A stretch of DNA of 26,136 bases from JBOGUF01 sp050696075. Lineage in GTDB: Bacteria; Chloroflexota; Chloroflexia; Thermomicrobiales; UBA6265. The position numbers were made by a program, and so were the translations under genes. Positions 7,398 to 14,585 of this stretch are shown piece after piece. The DNA lies in assembly GCA_050696075.1 (NCBI GenBank), contig JBOGUF010000158.1, forward strand, positions 1 through 26,136, written 5' to 3'. Position 1 is the stretch's first letter. The number at the start of each line of letters is the position of its first letter. Below the pieces are notes generated by a model. It was given only the letters and a program-made list of their open reading frames with translations. It had not been told where the DNA came from and ran no database searches.

Positions 7398-8492
7398 TCA
7401 CTGCAGACGGCTCATGATGGAATCCTTCAGGATCTCCTCGGCGTAGGCGAAGGTGATCGGCTGACCGCCGGTGTGGACAAAGACGACCGTCTCGTGCTTG
7501 CCGATTGCGCCCCGCCGCACCTGATCGATGAGTCCGGAGAGCGCCTTGGCGGTGTAGACCGGGTCGAGGATGAGTCCCTCAGTGCGGGCCGCCAGCAACA
7601 ACGCTTCCAGGCCGGCCGGCGTCGGGATCCCATAGCGCTCACCGGCATAGTCGTCGTGAACCGTGACGTCACCGGCCACAAGCCGCGCCTCGAGCCCGAG
7701 CAGCGCGGCGGCTCCGTTCGCCGCGCCGCAGACCGACGCCTCGATCTCAGCACGGGGCGGGCCAACGCTCACCGGATGCACCCGGTATGCCTCGCCGAGG
7801 AGCTTGCCAGCCAGGGCGAGTCCGCCCGACGAGGTGCCGGAGGCGAGGAAGACGTGGTCGGCACGCACACCGCGATCCGCGAGCTGCTCCAGGAGCTCGA
7901 CCGCCGCGACCAGGTAGGCGCAAGCGCCATCCACCTTGCAGAAGGGGGTTCGCGGTACGGAGTAGACGACCCTCCCTTCGGCCTCCAGCCGCGCGACGAG
8001 GGCATCGAGCGCGCGGGCGATGGCGTCCTCGTCAGCGCTTGGCGCCTCGACGATCTGGGCATCCATCAGGTGGTCCAGCAGCAGGTTGCCGTTGACCGGC
8101 GCATCCTTGTGGCTGGGAATCTTGAGGATGTAGGTGGTCAGCCCGAACCTGGCCGCAAGCGCGGCGTGCAGTCGGGCGTGGTTCGACTGCGCCACGTTGG
8201 TGACGACGAGGGTGTCGGCGCCCTGTCGCCGGATGTCGCCCAGCCGGAACTCGAGGTGCCGGACCTTGTTGCCGCCAAGAGCCAGCCCGGTCAGGTCGTC
8301 GCGCTTGACGAAGATCCTGGGCGCGTCCGATCCAATGGCCTCCCGCAACCTCGTCGCTTCTTCGAGCGGCGTCGGCAGGTGCGCGATCGGCACCCGCGGC
8401 AGGGCGTCAACCCGTTCGAGCAACCCCGCGCGGCTAGCCATCTGTGACGCACCCGGCCGATCAGCCGACACGGTTCTCTCTCCCGTGCTCAT
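7398..8492 (-). CDS. PLP-dependent D-cysteine desulfhydrase / ACC deaminase family enzyme
   Basis: This 364-residue fold-type II PLP enzyme is of the D-cysteine desulfhydrase/ACC deaminase group. It should catalyse elimination or ring opening with release of ammonia from a small amino acid. Visible features are the PLP lysine K76 in LGGNKVRHLEF, the QSNH motif (102-105), the phosphate-binding loop SGTSSGG (218-224), the conserved DPVYTAKAL, and HTGG (340-343). Sequence alone does not separate D-cysteine desulfhydrase, ACC deaminase and L-cysteate sulfo-lyase. ATG 8492 gives the best family length, and an in-frame ATG at 8441 is also possible. The codons just upstream contain a short duplication (ATGAGCACGCC/ATGAGCACGGG). 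It is the first gene of the minus-strand operon with the peptide-type importer, so it may process the imported compound. Confidence 0.85.
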   Translation of the reverse strand: MSTGERTVSADRPGASQMASRAGLLERVDALPRVPIAHLPTPLEEATRLREAIGSDAPRIFVKRDDLTGLALGGNKVRHLEFRLGDIRRQGADTLVVTNVAQSNHARLHAALAARFGLTTYILKIPSHKDAPVNGNLLLDHLMDAQIVEAPSADEDAIARALDALVARLEAEGRVVYSVPRTPFCKVDGACAYLVAAVELLEQLADRGVRADHVFLASGTSSGGLALAGKLLGEAYRVHPVSVGPPRAEIEASVCGAANGAAALLGLEARLVAGDVTVHDDYAGERYGIPTPAGLEALLLAARTEGLILDPVYTAKALSGLIDQVRRGAIGKHETVVFVHTGGQPITFAYAEEILKDSIMSRLQ

Positions 8493-8714
8493 GGCGTGCT
8501 CATGGCGTGCCCAGGGAGGCACGCTCACTCGCTCCGCTGGTGGCCTGCTGAGGTGAATCCATACCGGCAGATGACAGCCCAACCCGACTCAGCAGCATGC
8601 CGTTCACGTGGTGTTCTGTCGTCGCTGAAAGACTCGACGCCGGTGAGAGATTGCTCCCCGTCTCGGGATCATCCCCGCGGGTGGGATTCCAGAAATGTAA
8701 CGTGCGTGTTATGC

Positions 8715-8743
8715 ACCCTAAAGCGTGCGCGGAATCTTGTCAA
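8715..8743 (-). promoter_or_regulatory. Candidate promoter of the desulfhydrase-transporter operon
   Basis: Reading the minus strand, a perfect TTGACA (8743-8738), a 17-base spacer and TAGGGT (8720-8715) lie about 220 bases before the PLP enzyme start. Further upstream, TTCGCA (8774-8779) and TGCGAA (8786-8791) form an inverted repeat with a six-base gap, a possible activator or repressor site. The long leader is unexplained. Otherwise 8493-8790 shows no gene. Confidence 0.5.
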
Positions 8744-8796
8744 GTTTCTGTCCTTCATCTTCGTCACATAGGCTTCGCATACTGCTGCGAACCGTG

Positions 8797-8850
8797 ATGC
8801 TGGAGGACAAGGCCGTGGCGAAACGGATCTGGGACGATTACCCAGCGCGA
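8797..8850 (+). other. Possible N-terminal remnant of a SnoaL-like gene
   Basis: From ATG 8797 the frame reads MLEDKAVAKRIWDDYP, with mostly G/C third positions. This resembles the first helix of SnoaL-like or ester-cyclase proteins (ENKAVVRRFW-type). It then runs into the leader-gene fragment in a different frame. There is no Shine-Dalgarno. At only about 16 codons this could be chance. Confidence 0.2.
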
Positions 8851-9100
8851 GAGGCAAAAGGCCGCGGACGAGCGGGGCGAGAGCCCGAAACCAAACGCGT
8901 GGTGGCAGGACAAGCCGCGGCAACCCAAGCCCACCGATCCCAAGAGCTCTAAGGATTTCGAGATGTGGAATTGATCGAAGCAGCCAAGCGGGGGCGACAG
9001 CGGTGTCGACTTCGGCCCGCTCCCACCCGCGGAAGAGCAGCAACCCGGCGACTACCCACTCACCCCCGCGATCGAACCGGACGACGCCGCGTACGCCTAA
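8849..9100 (+). pseudogene. Truncated second copy of the eCIS-type leader gene (3' half)
   Basis: Base for base this matches the 3' half of the gene at 2856-3440. By eye there are 3 differences over 102 bases (from CAAAAGG to the AAGGAT segment) and 9 over the last 108 bases, with a diverged patch between. Most differences in the last part are silent, so the frame was under selection after the copies parted. The copy is now dead. No ATG, GTG or TTG lies in frame between the stop at 8795-8797 and 8849. The whole N-terminal half with the GNQAVQRLL segment is missing, and a TGA interrupts the frame at 8972-8974, where the intact copy has a Gly codon. The end DDAAYA matches the intact copy's EDAAYA. 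Confidence 0.8.
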
Positions 9101-9175
9101 CGACAGTAGAAAAACAGAGCCGACGTAGCACGTCGCCACGGCACGTCAGCCAATGAGGCGCCCCAGTTGTGCCGA

Positions 9176-9652
9176 TCATCCGGCGAGACCTTCGCCGGCC
9201 AGTGCCAGGATGTGAGCCACGAGGCGCGAGGATGCGCGGAAATTGTGCGCAAGAAGCATGTCGATGCTCGGGCGAATTTCCGAGAGCAGTCCTGCGCGCT
9301 TCGCAGCAACCAGCAACGCAAGCGTGCCGACGAGGGACAATCCAAGCCCCTCGGCAAGCCGACGAGCAGATCGATCGTCGAGGACGACCGGTGTACCACC
9401 TCTCTCCAACGCAAGGCATATCGCTTCGGTCTCATCCGGTCCGAGACCTGCCAAGACGACCCGCGGGTCAGGCAGTCGATTAAGTCGTTGAACACGAATC
9501 CAGTTGGGCCGCCGTACCGAGGGGGCAATCTCTCGCGCAATGGCCGGTGGAATGAGACATCCGACAAATAAAGGTTCAACGCGATCGAGCAAATCGATCT
9601 GTGTCAGCGCGATGAGTGAGCTTGCGTCGAAGATGACTGTCAGGCGCTCCAC
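9176..9652 (-). CDS. DUF3368 PIN-like nuclease (toxin of pair 2)
   Basis: This second DUF3368 protein has 158 residues. The acidic PIN-type positions are D9 in IFDASSLIAL, E74 and E76 in GPDETEAI, and D92/D93 in VLDDRSARR. The C-terminal half (LVGTLALLVAAKRAGLL) matches pair 1. A predicted RNase toxin is inferred from family. The GTG start at 9652 overlaps the end of the UPF0175 gene by 13 bases, a longer overlap than the four bases in pair 1. It lies just beyond the dead leader fragment and convergent with it, whereas pair 1 is divergent from the intact leader gene. The two regions are therefore not simple block duplications. Confidence 0.85.
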   Translation of the reverse strand: MERLTVIFDASSLIALTQIDLLDRVEPLFVGCLIPPAIAREIAPSVRRPNWIRVQRLNRLPDPRVVLAGLGPDETEAICLALERGGTPVVLDDRSARRLAEGLGLSLVGTLALLVAAKRAGLLSEIRPSIDMLLAHNFRASSRLVAHILALAGEGLAG

Positions 9653-9909
9653 AGCGCCTCAATCGTTTGCCGCTCCCGCTCCCATTCTTCGTCCGTCATG
9701 TCGAAGAACGGAATGCCCAGTTGGGACGTGTGCTGAATGAAGTCGATCAGGCTCATCCCAAGCAGCTCGGCGCCTCGTCCACTGGAGAGCGTGCCGCGCC
9801 GGTACAGCTCAAATACGATCAACTCTTTGGCCGTCTGCCCGATCGGTCGATCATCTTGGCGCATCAAGTCGATGACGTCCTCGTCGAGTTCAATCGCCAC
9901 GCTGCTCAT
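9640..9909 (-). CDS. UPF0175 family antitoxin-like protein (pair 2)
   Basis: This 89-residue UPF0175 protein begins SSVAIELDEDVIDLM and contains DRPIGQTAKELIVFELYRRG, SGRGAELLGM and LGIPFFDMTDEEWE, close to the copy at 2311-2586. The start is ATG 9909, with GGAG about eight bases upstream. An in-frame start at 9969 would add 20 residues outside the family. It is the likely DNA-binding antitoxin and labile inhibitor of the DUF3368 protein encoded in overlap downstream. It is divergent from the ROK operon, with 187 bases between the starts. Confidence 0.82.
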   Translation of the reverse strand: MSSVAIELDEDVIDLMRQDDRPIGQTAKELIVFELYRRGTLSSGRGAELLGMSLIDFIQHTSQLGIPFFDMTDEEWERERQTIEALWSA

Positions 9910-10006
9910 GGCCGTACTCCAATCTCGCACCTCGGATGCTGGCGAGCACCTTCGATCTGCCCACGACACAATCCTACCCTACCGCACATCCAACCGCGCC
10001 CACCGC

Positions 10007-10035
10007 TTGACAACCCCTGAGCAGCCCGCTACGAT
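10007..10035 (+). promoter_or_regulatory. Promoter of the ROK-sugar transporter operon
   Basis: A perfect TTGACA (10007-10012), a 17-base spacer and TACGAT (10030-10035) stand about 60 bases before the ROK gene. This is the best sigma-70-type promoter in the window. Confidence 0.7.
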
Positions 10036-10038
10036 CTA

Positions 10039-10053
10039 CTTCATTCATTGAAG
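10039..10053. promoter_or_regulatory. Candidate ROK operator CTTCA-N5-TGAAG
   Basis: CTTCA (10039-10043) and TGAAG (10049-10053) are exact inverted arms. They begin three bases after the -10 hexamer, over the expected transcription start. A repressor bound here would block initiation, so autoregulation by the ROK protein encoded next is the simplest reading. A looser extension (ACTTC/GAAGG) is visible. Confidence 0.55.
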
Positions 10054-10096
10054 GAAGTTAGTCGCTCCGGCGTGTGGGACCTCGAGGAACTCGGCG

Positions 10097-11350
10097 ATGG
10101 CGTTGCGGCTGCGGTCGGCCAACCGGCAGACGATGCGGGAGATCAACCAGGCGCTCGTCCTGGGGGCGATCCGCGACCGCGGGCCGATCTCGCGCACGGA
10201 AGTCGCCGACGTCACCCGTCTCTCGCCCGGCACCATCACCGGCATCACCGCCGCCCTGATCGACCAAGAGTTGGTCGTCGAAGTCGAGGAAGGGATCTCC
10301 ACCGGCGGCCGGCGGCCGATTCTGCTCGCCCTCAACCACCGCGCCGGCCTCGTCGTCGGCGTCAAGCTGACCGAGACGCACGTCACCGTCGCCCTCACCG
10401 ACCTCGGCGCGGATCTGGTCGAGCGGCAGGAGATCGCCCTCGGCGATGACCGGAGCCCGGAGGCGGTCGTCGCCCAGCTCGTCGGGTTGGTCGAGGAAGT
10501 CCGTGCCTGCCACCCCGGCCACCGCCTCTTCGGCCTCGGATTGGGCATGGCCGGCGTCATCGACCGCCCAGCCGGCATCTGCCGCTTCTCCCCCTTCCTC
10601 CACTGGCGCGACGTGCCGCTCCGCCACCTGCTCGAGGAGCGGCTGGGTTTGCCGGTCGTGGTCGAGAACGACGTCAACGCCCTGGCGATGGCCGAACTCT
10701 GGTTCGGCGCCGGCGCCGGCGTGCCCGACTTCCTCGTCGTCACCCTGGGGCGCGGCATCGGCCTGGGGATGGTGCTCGACGGTCGCCTCTACCGGGGCGG
10801 CCACGGCGGCGGCGGCGAGTTCGGCCACCTGACGCTTGACGTCGACGGCCCGCGCTGCAATTGCGGCAAGCGCGGCTGCCTGGAGGCGCTCGTCGCCGAG
10901 CCGGCCATCGTCCGCGCCGTCCACGCCGCGACCGGCAAAGACTTCGCAATCGATGAAGCGGCGGCCCGCGCCCGCGCGGGCGATCAGGCAATCCGCGTCG
11001 TCTTCGAGGCGGCCGGGCGAACCCTCGGCCTCGCCCTCGCCCATCTGGTGAACCTCTTCAACCCGACGCTGCTCATCGTCGGCGGCGAAGGCGCGCCAAC
11101 CCTCGACCTCCTCCAAGGTCCGATGGAGCAAACGCTGCGACTCAACTGCTTCGATGGACTGCTGGATGACGTGCGGCTGGTCGTCGAGCCGTGGGGCGAC
11201 GACGCCTGGGCCCGCGGCGCCGCCGGCCTGATGCTCGACGAGCTCTTCCGGCCGACGCTGTTCCACGGCGAGGAAGCCCGCGTCTCGTTGGCGGCAGGGG
11301 TCAGGAGCCAGGAGGCAGGGGTCAGGGAGCCGGCGGAGGGGGCAGCCTGA
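10097..11350 (+). CDS. ROK family transcriptional regulator (NagC/XylR type)
   Basis: This 417-residue repressor has an N-terminal winged helix (about 12-75; RGPISRTEVADVTRLSPGTITGI is the HTH, STGGRRP the wing) joined to a ROK sugar-kinase fold. The kinase-type motifs are intact: VENDVNAL with D192, the presumed catalytic or sugar-contacting Asp, GRGIGLGMVLDG for phosphate binding, and EFGH (H244) with CNCGKRGC (C254, C256, C261), the ROK zinc site. It probably binds a sugar or sugar phosphate and controls the permeases that follow. ATG 10097 has GAGG nine bases upstream. The last ~16 residues (AGVRSQEAGVREPAEGAA region) are encoded by an imperfect 21-base tandem repeat (GGGGTCAGG at 11297 and 11318) and look like a recent C-terminal extension. 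The TGA overlaps the next ATG (TGATG). Confidence 0.9.
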   Translation: MALRLRSANRQTMREINQALVLGAIRDRGPISRTEVADVTRLSPGTITGITAALIDQELVVEVEEGISTGGRRPILLALNHRAGLVVGVKLTETHVTVALTDLGADLVERQEIALGDDRSPEAVVAQLVGLVEEVRACHPGHRLFGLGLGMAGVIDRPAGICRFSPFLHWRDVPLRHLLEERLGLPVVVENDVNALAMAELWFGAGAGVPDFLVVTLGRGIGLGMVLDGRLYRGGHGGGGEFGHLTLDVDGPRCNCGKRGCLEALVAEPAIVRAVHAATGKDFAIDEAAARARAGDQAIRVVFEAAGRTLGLALAHLVNLFNPTLLIVGGEGAPTLDLLQGPMEQTLRLNCFDGLLDDVRLVVEPWGDDAWARGAAGLMLDELFRPTLFHGEEARVSLAAGVRSQEAGVREPAEGAA

Positions 11351-12231
11351 TGGTCGGAGACAGCGGGATCAGGCGGGCCGGGTGGGTGGTGCTCTTCGTC
11401 GGGCCGGGGTTGGTCGCCCTGCTGACCTTCATCGTCGGGCCGATCCTCGCCTCGCTAGTGCTCACCTTCTACGAGTGGGATTTGCTGACCTCGCCCCGGT
11501 TCATCGGGCTCGACAACTTCGAGCGTCTCATCCACGACGACCAATTCTGGTCGGCGCTGCGCCACACGATCACCTACATCGTCGGCTACATCCCGCTCGT
11601 CATGCTCCTCGCGCTCGGGATGGCCTTGGCGCTCAACGCGAAGTTGCCCGGTTTGGGCGCGTTGCGGACGGCCTTTTTCCTCCCGGTCGTTTCCTCCTGG
11701 GTGGCGGTCGCGCTCCTCTGGTCGTGGCTCTTCAACCCGCGTTATGGGCTGGTCAACTACGGCCTGAGCAAGATCAACATCAATGGGCCGGCCTGGCTCT
11801 TCGACAAGGACTGGGCGATGCCGGCGATCATCCTGACCAGCGCCTGGAAAGACCTCGGCTTCGTCATGGTCATCTTCCTGGCCGGCCTCCAGGCGATCTC
11901 CCCCGACTACTACGAGGCGGCCCAACTCGACGGCGCGGGCGGTTTCGAGCGGCTGCGCTCGATCACGATCCCGCTGCTGGCCCCGACCACCTTCTTCGTC
12001 ACCGTCATCTCGATCATCGGCTCCTTCCAGGTCTTCACCCAGGTCTACGTGATGACCGAAGGCGGTCCGGCCGGCGCGACGACGGTCGTCGTCGAGCGAA
12101 TCGTCACCCACGCCTTCTCTTACGGCGAGATGGGGTATGCCGCCACCATCTCCTGGGCGCTCTTCCTGATCATTTTCGCCGTGACCGCCGCGCAGTTGCG
12201 CCTGCAACGCCGGAGGGCCTTCGATGCGTAG
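11350..12231 (+). CDS. Sugar ABC transporter permease, MalF/UgpA type
   Basis: This 293-residue CUT1-family inner-membrane permease has six hydrophobic segments, the first being WVVLFVGPGLVALLTFIVGP. The family motif GLDNFERLIHDDQFWSAL follows it. The EAA loop that contacts the ATPase reads YYEAAQLDGAGGFERLRSITIPLL, then QVFTQVYVMTEGGPAGAT. The start ATG 11350 shares its A with the ROK stop (TGATG), and GGAGGG lies nine bases upstream, so translation is coupled to the regulator. It forms the channel with the MalG-type protein that follows. The two genes overlap by eight bases. Confidence 0.93.
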   Translation: MVGDSGIRRAGWVVLFVGPGLVALLTFIVGPILASLVLTFYEWDLLTSPRFIGLDNFERLIHDDQFWSALRHTITYIVGYIPLVMLLALGMALALNAKLPGLGALRTAFFLPVVSSWVAVALLWSWLFNPRYGLVNYGLSKININGPAWLFDKDWAMPAIILTSAWKDLGFVMVIFLAGLQAISPDYYEAAQLDGAGGFERLRSITIPLLAPTTFFVTVISIIGSFQVFTQVYVMTEGGPAGATTVVVERIVTHAFSYGEMGYAATISWALFLIIFAVTAAQLRLQRRRAFDA

Positions 12232-13111
12232 CGTCGCCATCCAGACAACCACGACGCCGGACGTCGCGCGGCAACGCGTGGTCTCCCAGCTCTGGCAGCG
12301 CCGCGCCTCGTTCGCCCTCCGCTATCTGATTCTCGTCATCGGGGCGGCGGTGATGATCATCCCGTTCCTCTGGATGCTGGCGACGTCGCTCAAGCCGCCG
12401 GAGTCGGTCTTGACTATTCCGCCGCGGATCATCCCCCGGGACGCGACGTTCGAGAGCTACCGCGCGGTGATCGACACCTTCCCCATGCTGCGCATCCTCG
12501 GCAACAGCGTCCTGGTGACCACGATCACCGTCATCGCGCAACTCGCGACCTGCTCGCTCTCCGCCTATGCCTTCGCCCGGATGCGGTGGCGGGGACGCGA
12601 CGCCCTCTTCATGCTCTACCTGGCGACGATGATGATCCCAGGGTTGGTCACGATCACCCCCCTCTTCATCCTGATGTCGAAGCTGGGCTGGGTGAACACC
12701 TACCAAGGGTTGATCTTGCCCGGTATCGTCAGCGCCTTCGGCACCTTCCTCATGCGCCAGGCGATGCTGGGCGTGCCACGCGAGTACGAGGAGGCGGCCT
12801 TCCTCGACGGCGCCAACCACTGGACCGTCTTCAGCTCGATCGTGCTGCCGATGGTCCGCCCGTCGCTAGCCACCCTCGCCGTCTTCGCCACGATGGGCAC
12901 CTGGAACGACTTCCTCTGGCCCCTCTTCATCACCAGCGACGAACGGCTGATGACGCTGACTGTCGGACTCTCCGCGCTCCAGGGCCGCTACTCCAGCGAC
13001 TGGAACATGATCATGGCCGGCGCGGTCATCTCGGTCGTGCCAATCGTGCTCGTCTTTTTGGCCGCGCAACGCGCGTTCGTGAACGGAGTGGTGACAAGCG
13101 GGTTGAAGTAG
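12224..13111 (+). CDS. Sugar ABC transporter permease, MalG/UgpE type
   Basis: This 295-residue CUT1 permease is the partner of the preceding MalF-type protein. The first membrane segment (YLILVIGAAVMIIPFLWMLATSLKP) is followed by the typical SLKPPESV and NSVLVTTITVIAQLATCSLSAYAFARM. The EAA loop reads EYEEAAFLDGANHWTVFSSIVLPMVRPSL, and GTWNDFLWPLFITSDERLMTLTVGL is a strong family signature. ATG 12224 has GGAGGG (12212-12217) six bases upstream, inside the end of the previous gene. The gene is followed by a 200-base spacer of repeats and hairpins before the binding-protein gene, an unusually long gap for this kind of operon. No ATPase gene follows, which is common for CUT1 systems served by a shared MsmK/UgpC-like ATPase. 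Confidence 0.93.
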   Translation: MRSVAIQTTTTPDVARQRVVSQLWQRRASFALRYLILVIGAAVMIIPFLWMLATSLKPPESVLTIPPRIIPRDATFESYRAVIDTFPMLRILGNSVLVTTITVIAQLATCSLSAYAFARMRWRGRDALFMLYLATMMIPGLVTITPLFILMSKLGWVNTYQGLILPGIVSAFGTFLMRQAMLGVPREYEEAAFLDGANHWTVFSSIVLPMVRPSLATLAVFATMGTWNDFLWPLFITSDERLMTLTVGLSALQGRYSSDWNMIMAGAVISVVPIVLVFLAAQRAFVNGVVTSGLK

Positions 13112-13113
13112 GG

Positions 13114-13148
13114 GTTAGGCGTTAGGCGTTAGGCGTTAGGCGTTAGGG
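13114..13148. repeat. GTTAGGC heptamer array, five copies
   Basis: Four exact GTTAGGC units plus one GTTAGGG begin three bases after the permease stop. Related GCGTTAG-phase arrays recur at 19706, 19882 and 26103. Confidence 0.9.
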
Positions 13149-13176
13149 GTCACGGTTCGGGGCGCTCCCCGTTCTC

Positions 13177-13223
13177 AGCCCTGGAAGGGCTTCGTAGGTT
13201 CAGCCCGGCGTTTTAACGCCGGG
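13177..13223. repeat. REP-like double hairpin between permease and binding-protein genes
   Basis: AGCCCT-GGA-AGGGCT (13177-13191) is followed by CCCGGCG-TTTTAA-CGCCGGG (13204-13223), two short perfect stems. A GGGG/CCCC stem (13159-13170) stands just before. There is no T-run after the second stem. This double-hairpin pattern resembles REP-type intergenic elements of other bacteria and could buffer expression between the permeases and the binding protein. Confidence 0.6.
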
Positions 13224-13228
13224 GATTT

Positions 13229-13300
13229 GATCGGGCGGATCGGGCGGATCGGGCGAATCGGGCGGATCGGACGGATCGGACCAGTCGAACGGATCGGTCG
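13229..13300. repeat. Decaying 9-bp tandem repeat GATCGGGCG, eight units
   Basis: Eight in-register 9-base units start with three exact GATCGGGCG copies and drift toward the gene (AATCGGGCG, GATCGGACG, GATCGGACC, AGTCGAACG, GATCGGTCG). The array ends six bases before the Shine-Dalgarno of the binding-protein gene, so it forms that gene's 5' leader. Six units carry GATC. Confidence 0.9.
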
Positions 13301-13319
13301 AGACACGGAGGAGGTCGAG

Positions 13320-14564
13320 ATGCACAGGCGGTTTGTTTCCCTGGCGATGGCGCTGGCGCTCATGGCAACCGCGATGGGCGGGCTGATGAGCGCGCGGGCG
13401 CAAGAGACGACGGAGATCACCTACTTCACCTTCTCAGCGGGATCGGATCAGGTCGATACCCTCGAAGCGATGATCGCGCTCTTCGAGGAGGCGAACCCTG
13501 GGATCACGGTCAACGTCGAGGTCGCGCCATTCAACGACTACTTCACCGAGTTGCAGACTCGCATCGCCGGCGGCAACGCGCCGGACGTCTTCGAGCTCAA
13601 CTACGAGAACTTCGTCACCTACGCCAGCCGGGAGGTGTTGCTCGACCTCACCGAGCGAGCGGCGGCCGACCCGGAGTTCACGGCGCGCTTCTACCCGAAG
13701 GCGTACGAGGCGTTCAACCTCGACGGCGCGCGGTACGGGCTGCCCGGCAGCTTCTCCAACGTCATCCTCTACTACAACCAGGACCTCTTCGACGCGGCCG
13801 GCGTCGCGTACCCGACGGCCGACTGGACCTGGGAAGATGAGTTGACCGCCGCGCAACAATTGACCAACACGGACGCGGACGTCTGGGGCATGTACGCCCC
13901 GATCGCCTACAACGAGTTCTACAAGACCGCCGCACAGAACGGTTGCGGCATCTTCGGCGCCGACGGCGCGGTTACGATCAATGAGCCGGGCTGCGTCGAG
14001 GCCCTCCAATTCATGGTCGACGCGGTCAACAACGGCGTCCAGCCGAGCCCCGCCGACCTGGCCGGCGTCTCCGACAGCGACCTCTTCCTGCAAGGGAAGC
14101 TGGCGATGGCCACCACCGGCATCTGGATGTTCTCGGCCTTCTCCGAAGCCGAGTTCAACTGGGACATCGCGCTCGAGCCGGGCAACACGGAGGTGGCGCA
14201 CCACTTCTTCTCGAACGCGGTCGTCGTCTCGCGGGATACGGAGAAAGTCGACGCCGCCTGGGCCTGGGCCAGCTTCTTCACCAGCAGCCCGGACGTGGCG
14301 CGCCTGCGCATCGCCGCCAACTGGGAACTGCCTGCCCTCAGCGATCAGACCCTCTTCGACGAGTGGCTGGCGATCGAGCCGCCGGCCTCCCGCCAGGTCG
14401 TCTTCGACGCGCTCGACACCCTGATTACCCCACCGGCCACCACCCAACAGGCGCAGGTGCAAGACATCATCGACGCCCAGATCGAGCGCGTCCTCGCCGG
14501 CGACGCGACGGCGCAAGAGGCACTCGACACGGCGAAAACGGAGATCGAGGGGCTGGCGGAGTAG
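13320..14564 (+). CDS. Sugar ABC transporter substrate-binding protein (SBP_bac_1 family)
   Basis: This 414-residue extracytoplasmic sugar-binding protein has a Sec signal peptide: MHRRF, a hydrophobic core, and a likely signal peptidase I site after SARA (about residue 27). There is no lipobox Cys. The mature part begins with EITYFTFSAGSDQVDTLEAM and shows the family pattern LFEEANPGITVNVEVAPFNDYFTELQTRIAGGNAPDVFELNYENF, then YGLPGSFSNVILYYNQDLFDAAGV and GKLAMATTGIWM. ATG 13320 follows GGAGGAGG (13307-13314) at five bases. The frame is open further upstream through the 9-bp array, which would encode IGR repeats, but that extension has no signal peptide and is rejected. It delivers a sugar to the two permeases upstream. 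Malto-oligosaccharides or similar alpha-glucosides fit the GH15 gene downstream. Confidence 0.92.
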   Translation: MHRRFVSLAMALALMATAMGGLMSARAQETTEITYFTFSAGSDQVDTLEAMIALFEEANPGITVNVEVAPFNDYFTELQTRIAGGNAPDVFELNYENFVTYASREVLLDLTERAAADPEFTARFYPKAYEAFNLDGARYGLPGSFSNVILYYNQDLFDAAGVAYPTADWTWEDELTAAQQLTNTDADVWGMYAPIAYNEFYKTAAQNGCGIFGADGAVTINEPGCVEALQFMVDAVNNGVQPSPADLAGVSDSDLFLQGKLAMATTGIWMFSAFSEAEFNWDIALEPGNTEVAHHFFSNAVVVSRDTEKVDAAWAWASFFTSSPDVARLRIAANWELPALSDQTLFDEWLAIEPPASRQVVFDALDTLITPPATTQQAQVQDIIDAQIERVLAGDATAQEALDTAKTEIEGLAE

Positions 14565-14585
14565 CCAATAGGACCTGTTGGCAAA

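Noticed and set aside
10058..11266. A 402-codon open frame opposite the ROK gene
   Set aside because: It has low-complexity composition, no ribosome-binding site and no recognisable fold, while the ROK motifs on the other strand are complete.
13114..13148. Resemblance of GTTAGGC repeats to eukaryotic telomere repeats
   Set aside because: The arrays are short, internal and at several gene borders. Nothing suggests a chromosome end.
13227..13319. An upstream extension of the sugar-binding protein encoding IGR repeats
   Set aside because: It is the 9-bp DNA array read in frame. A strong Shine-Dalgarno and a clean Sec signal peptide mark the start at 13320.
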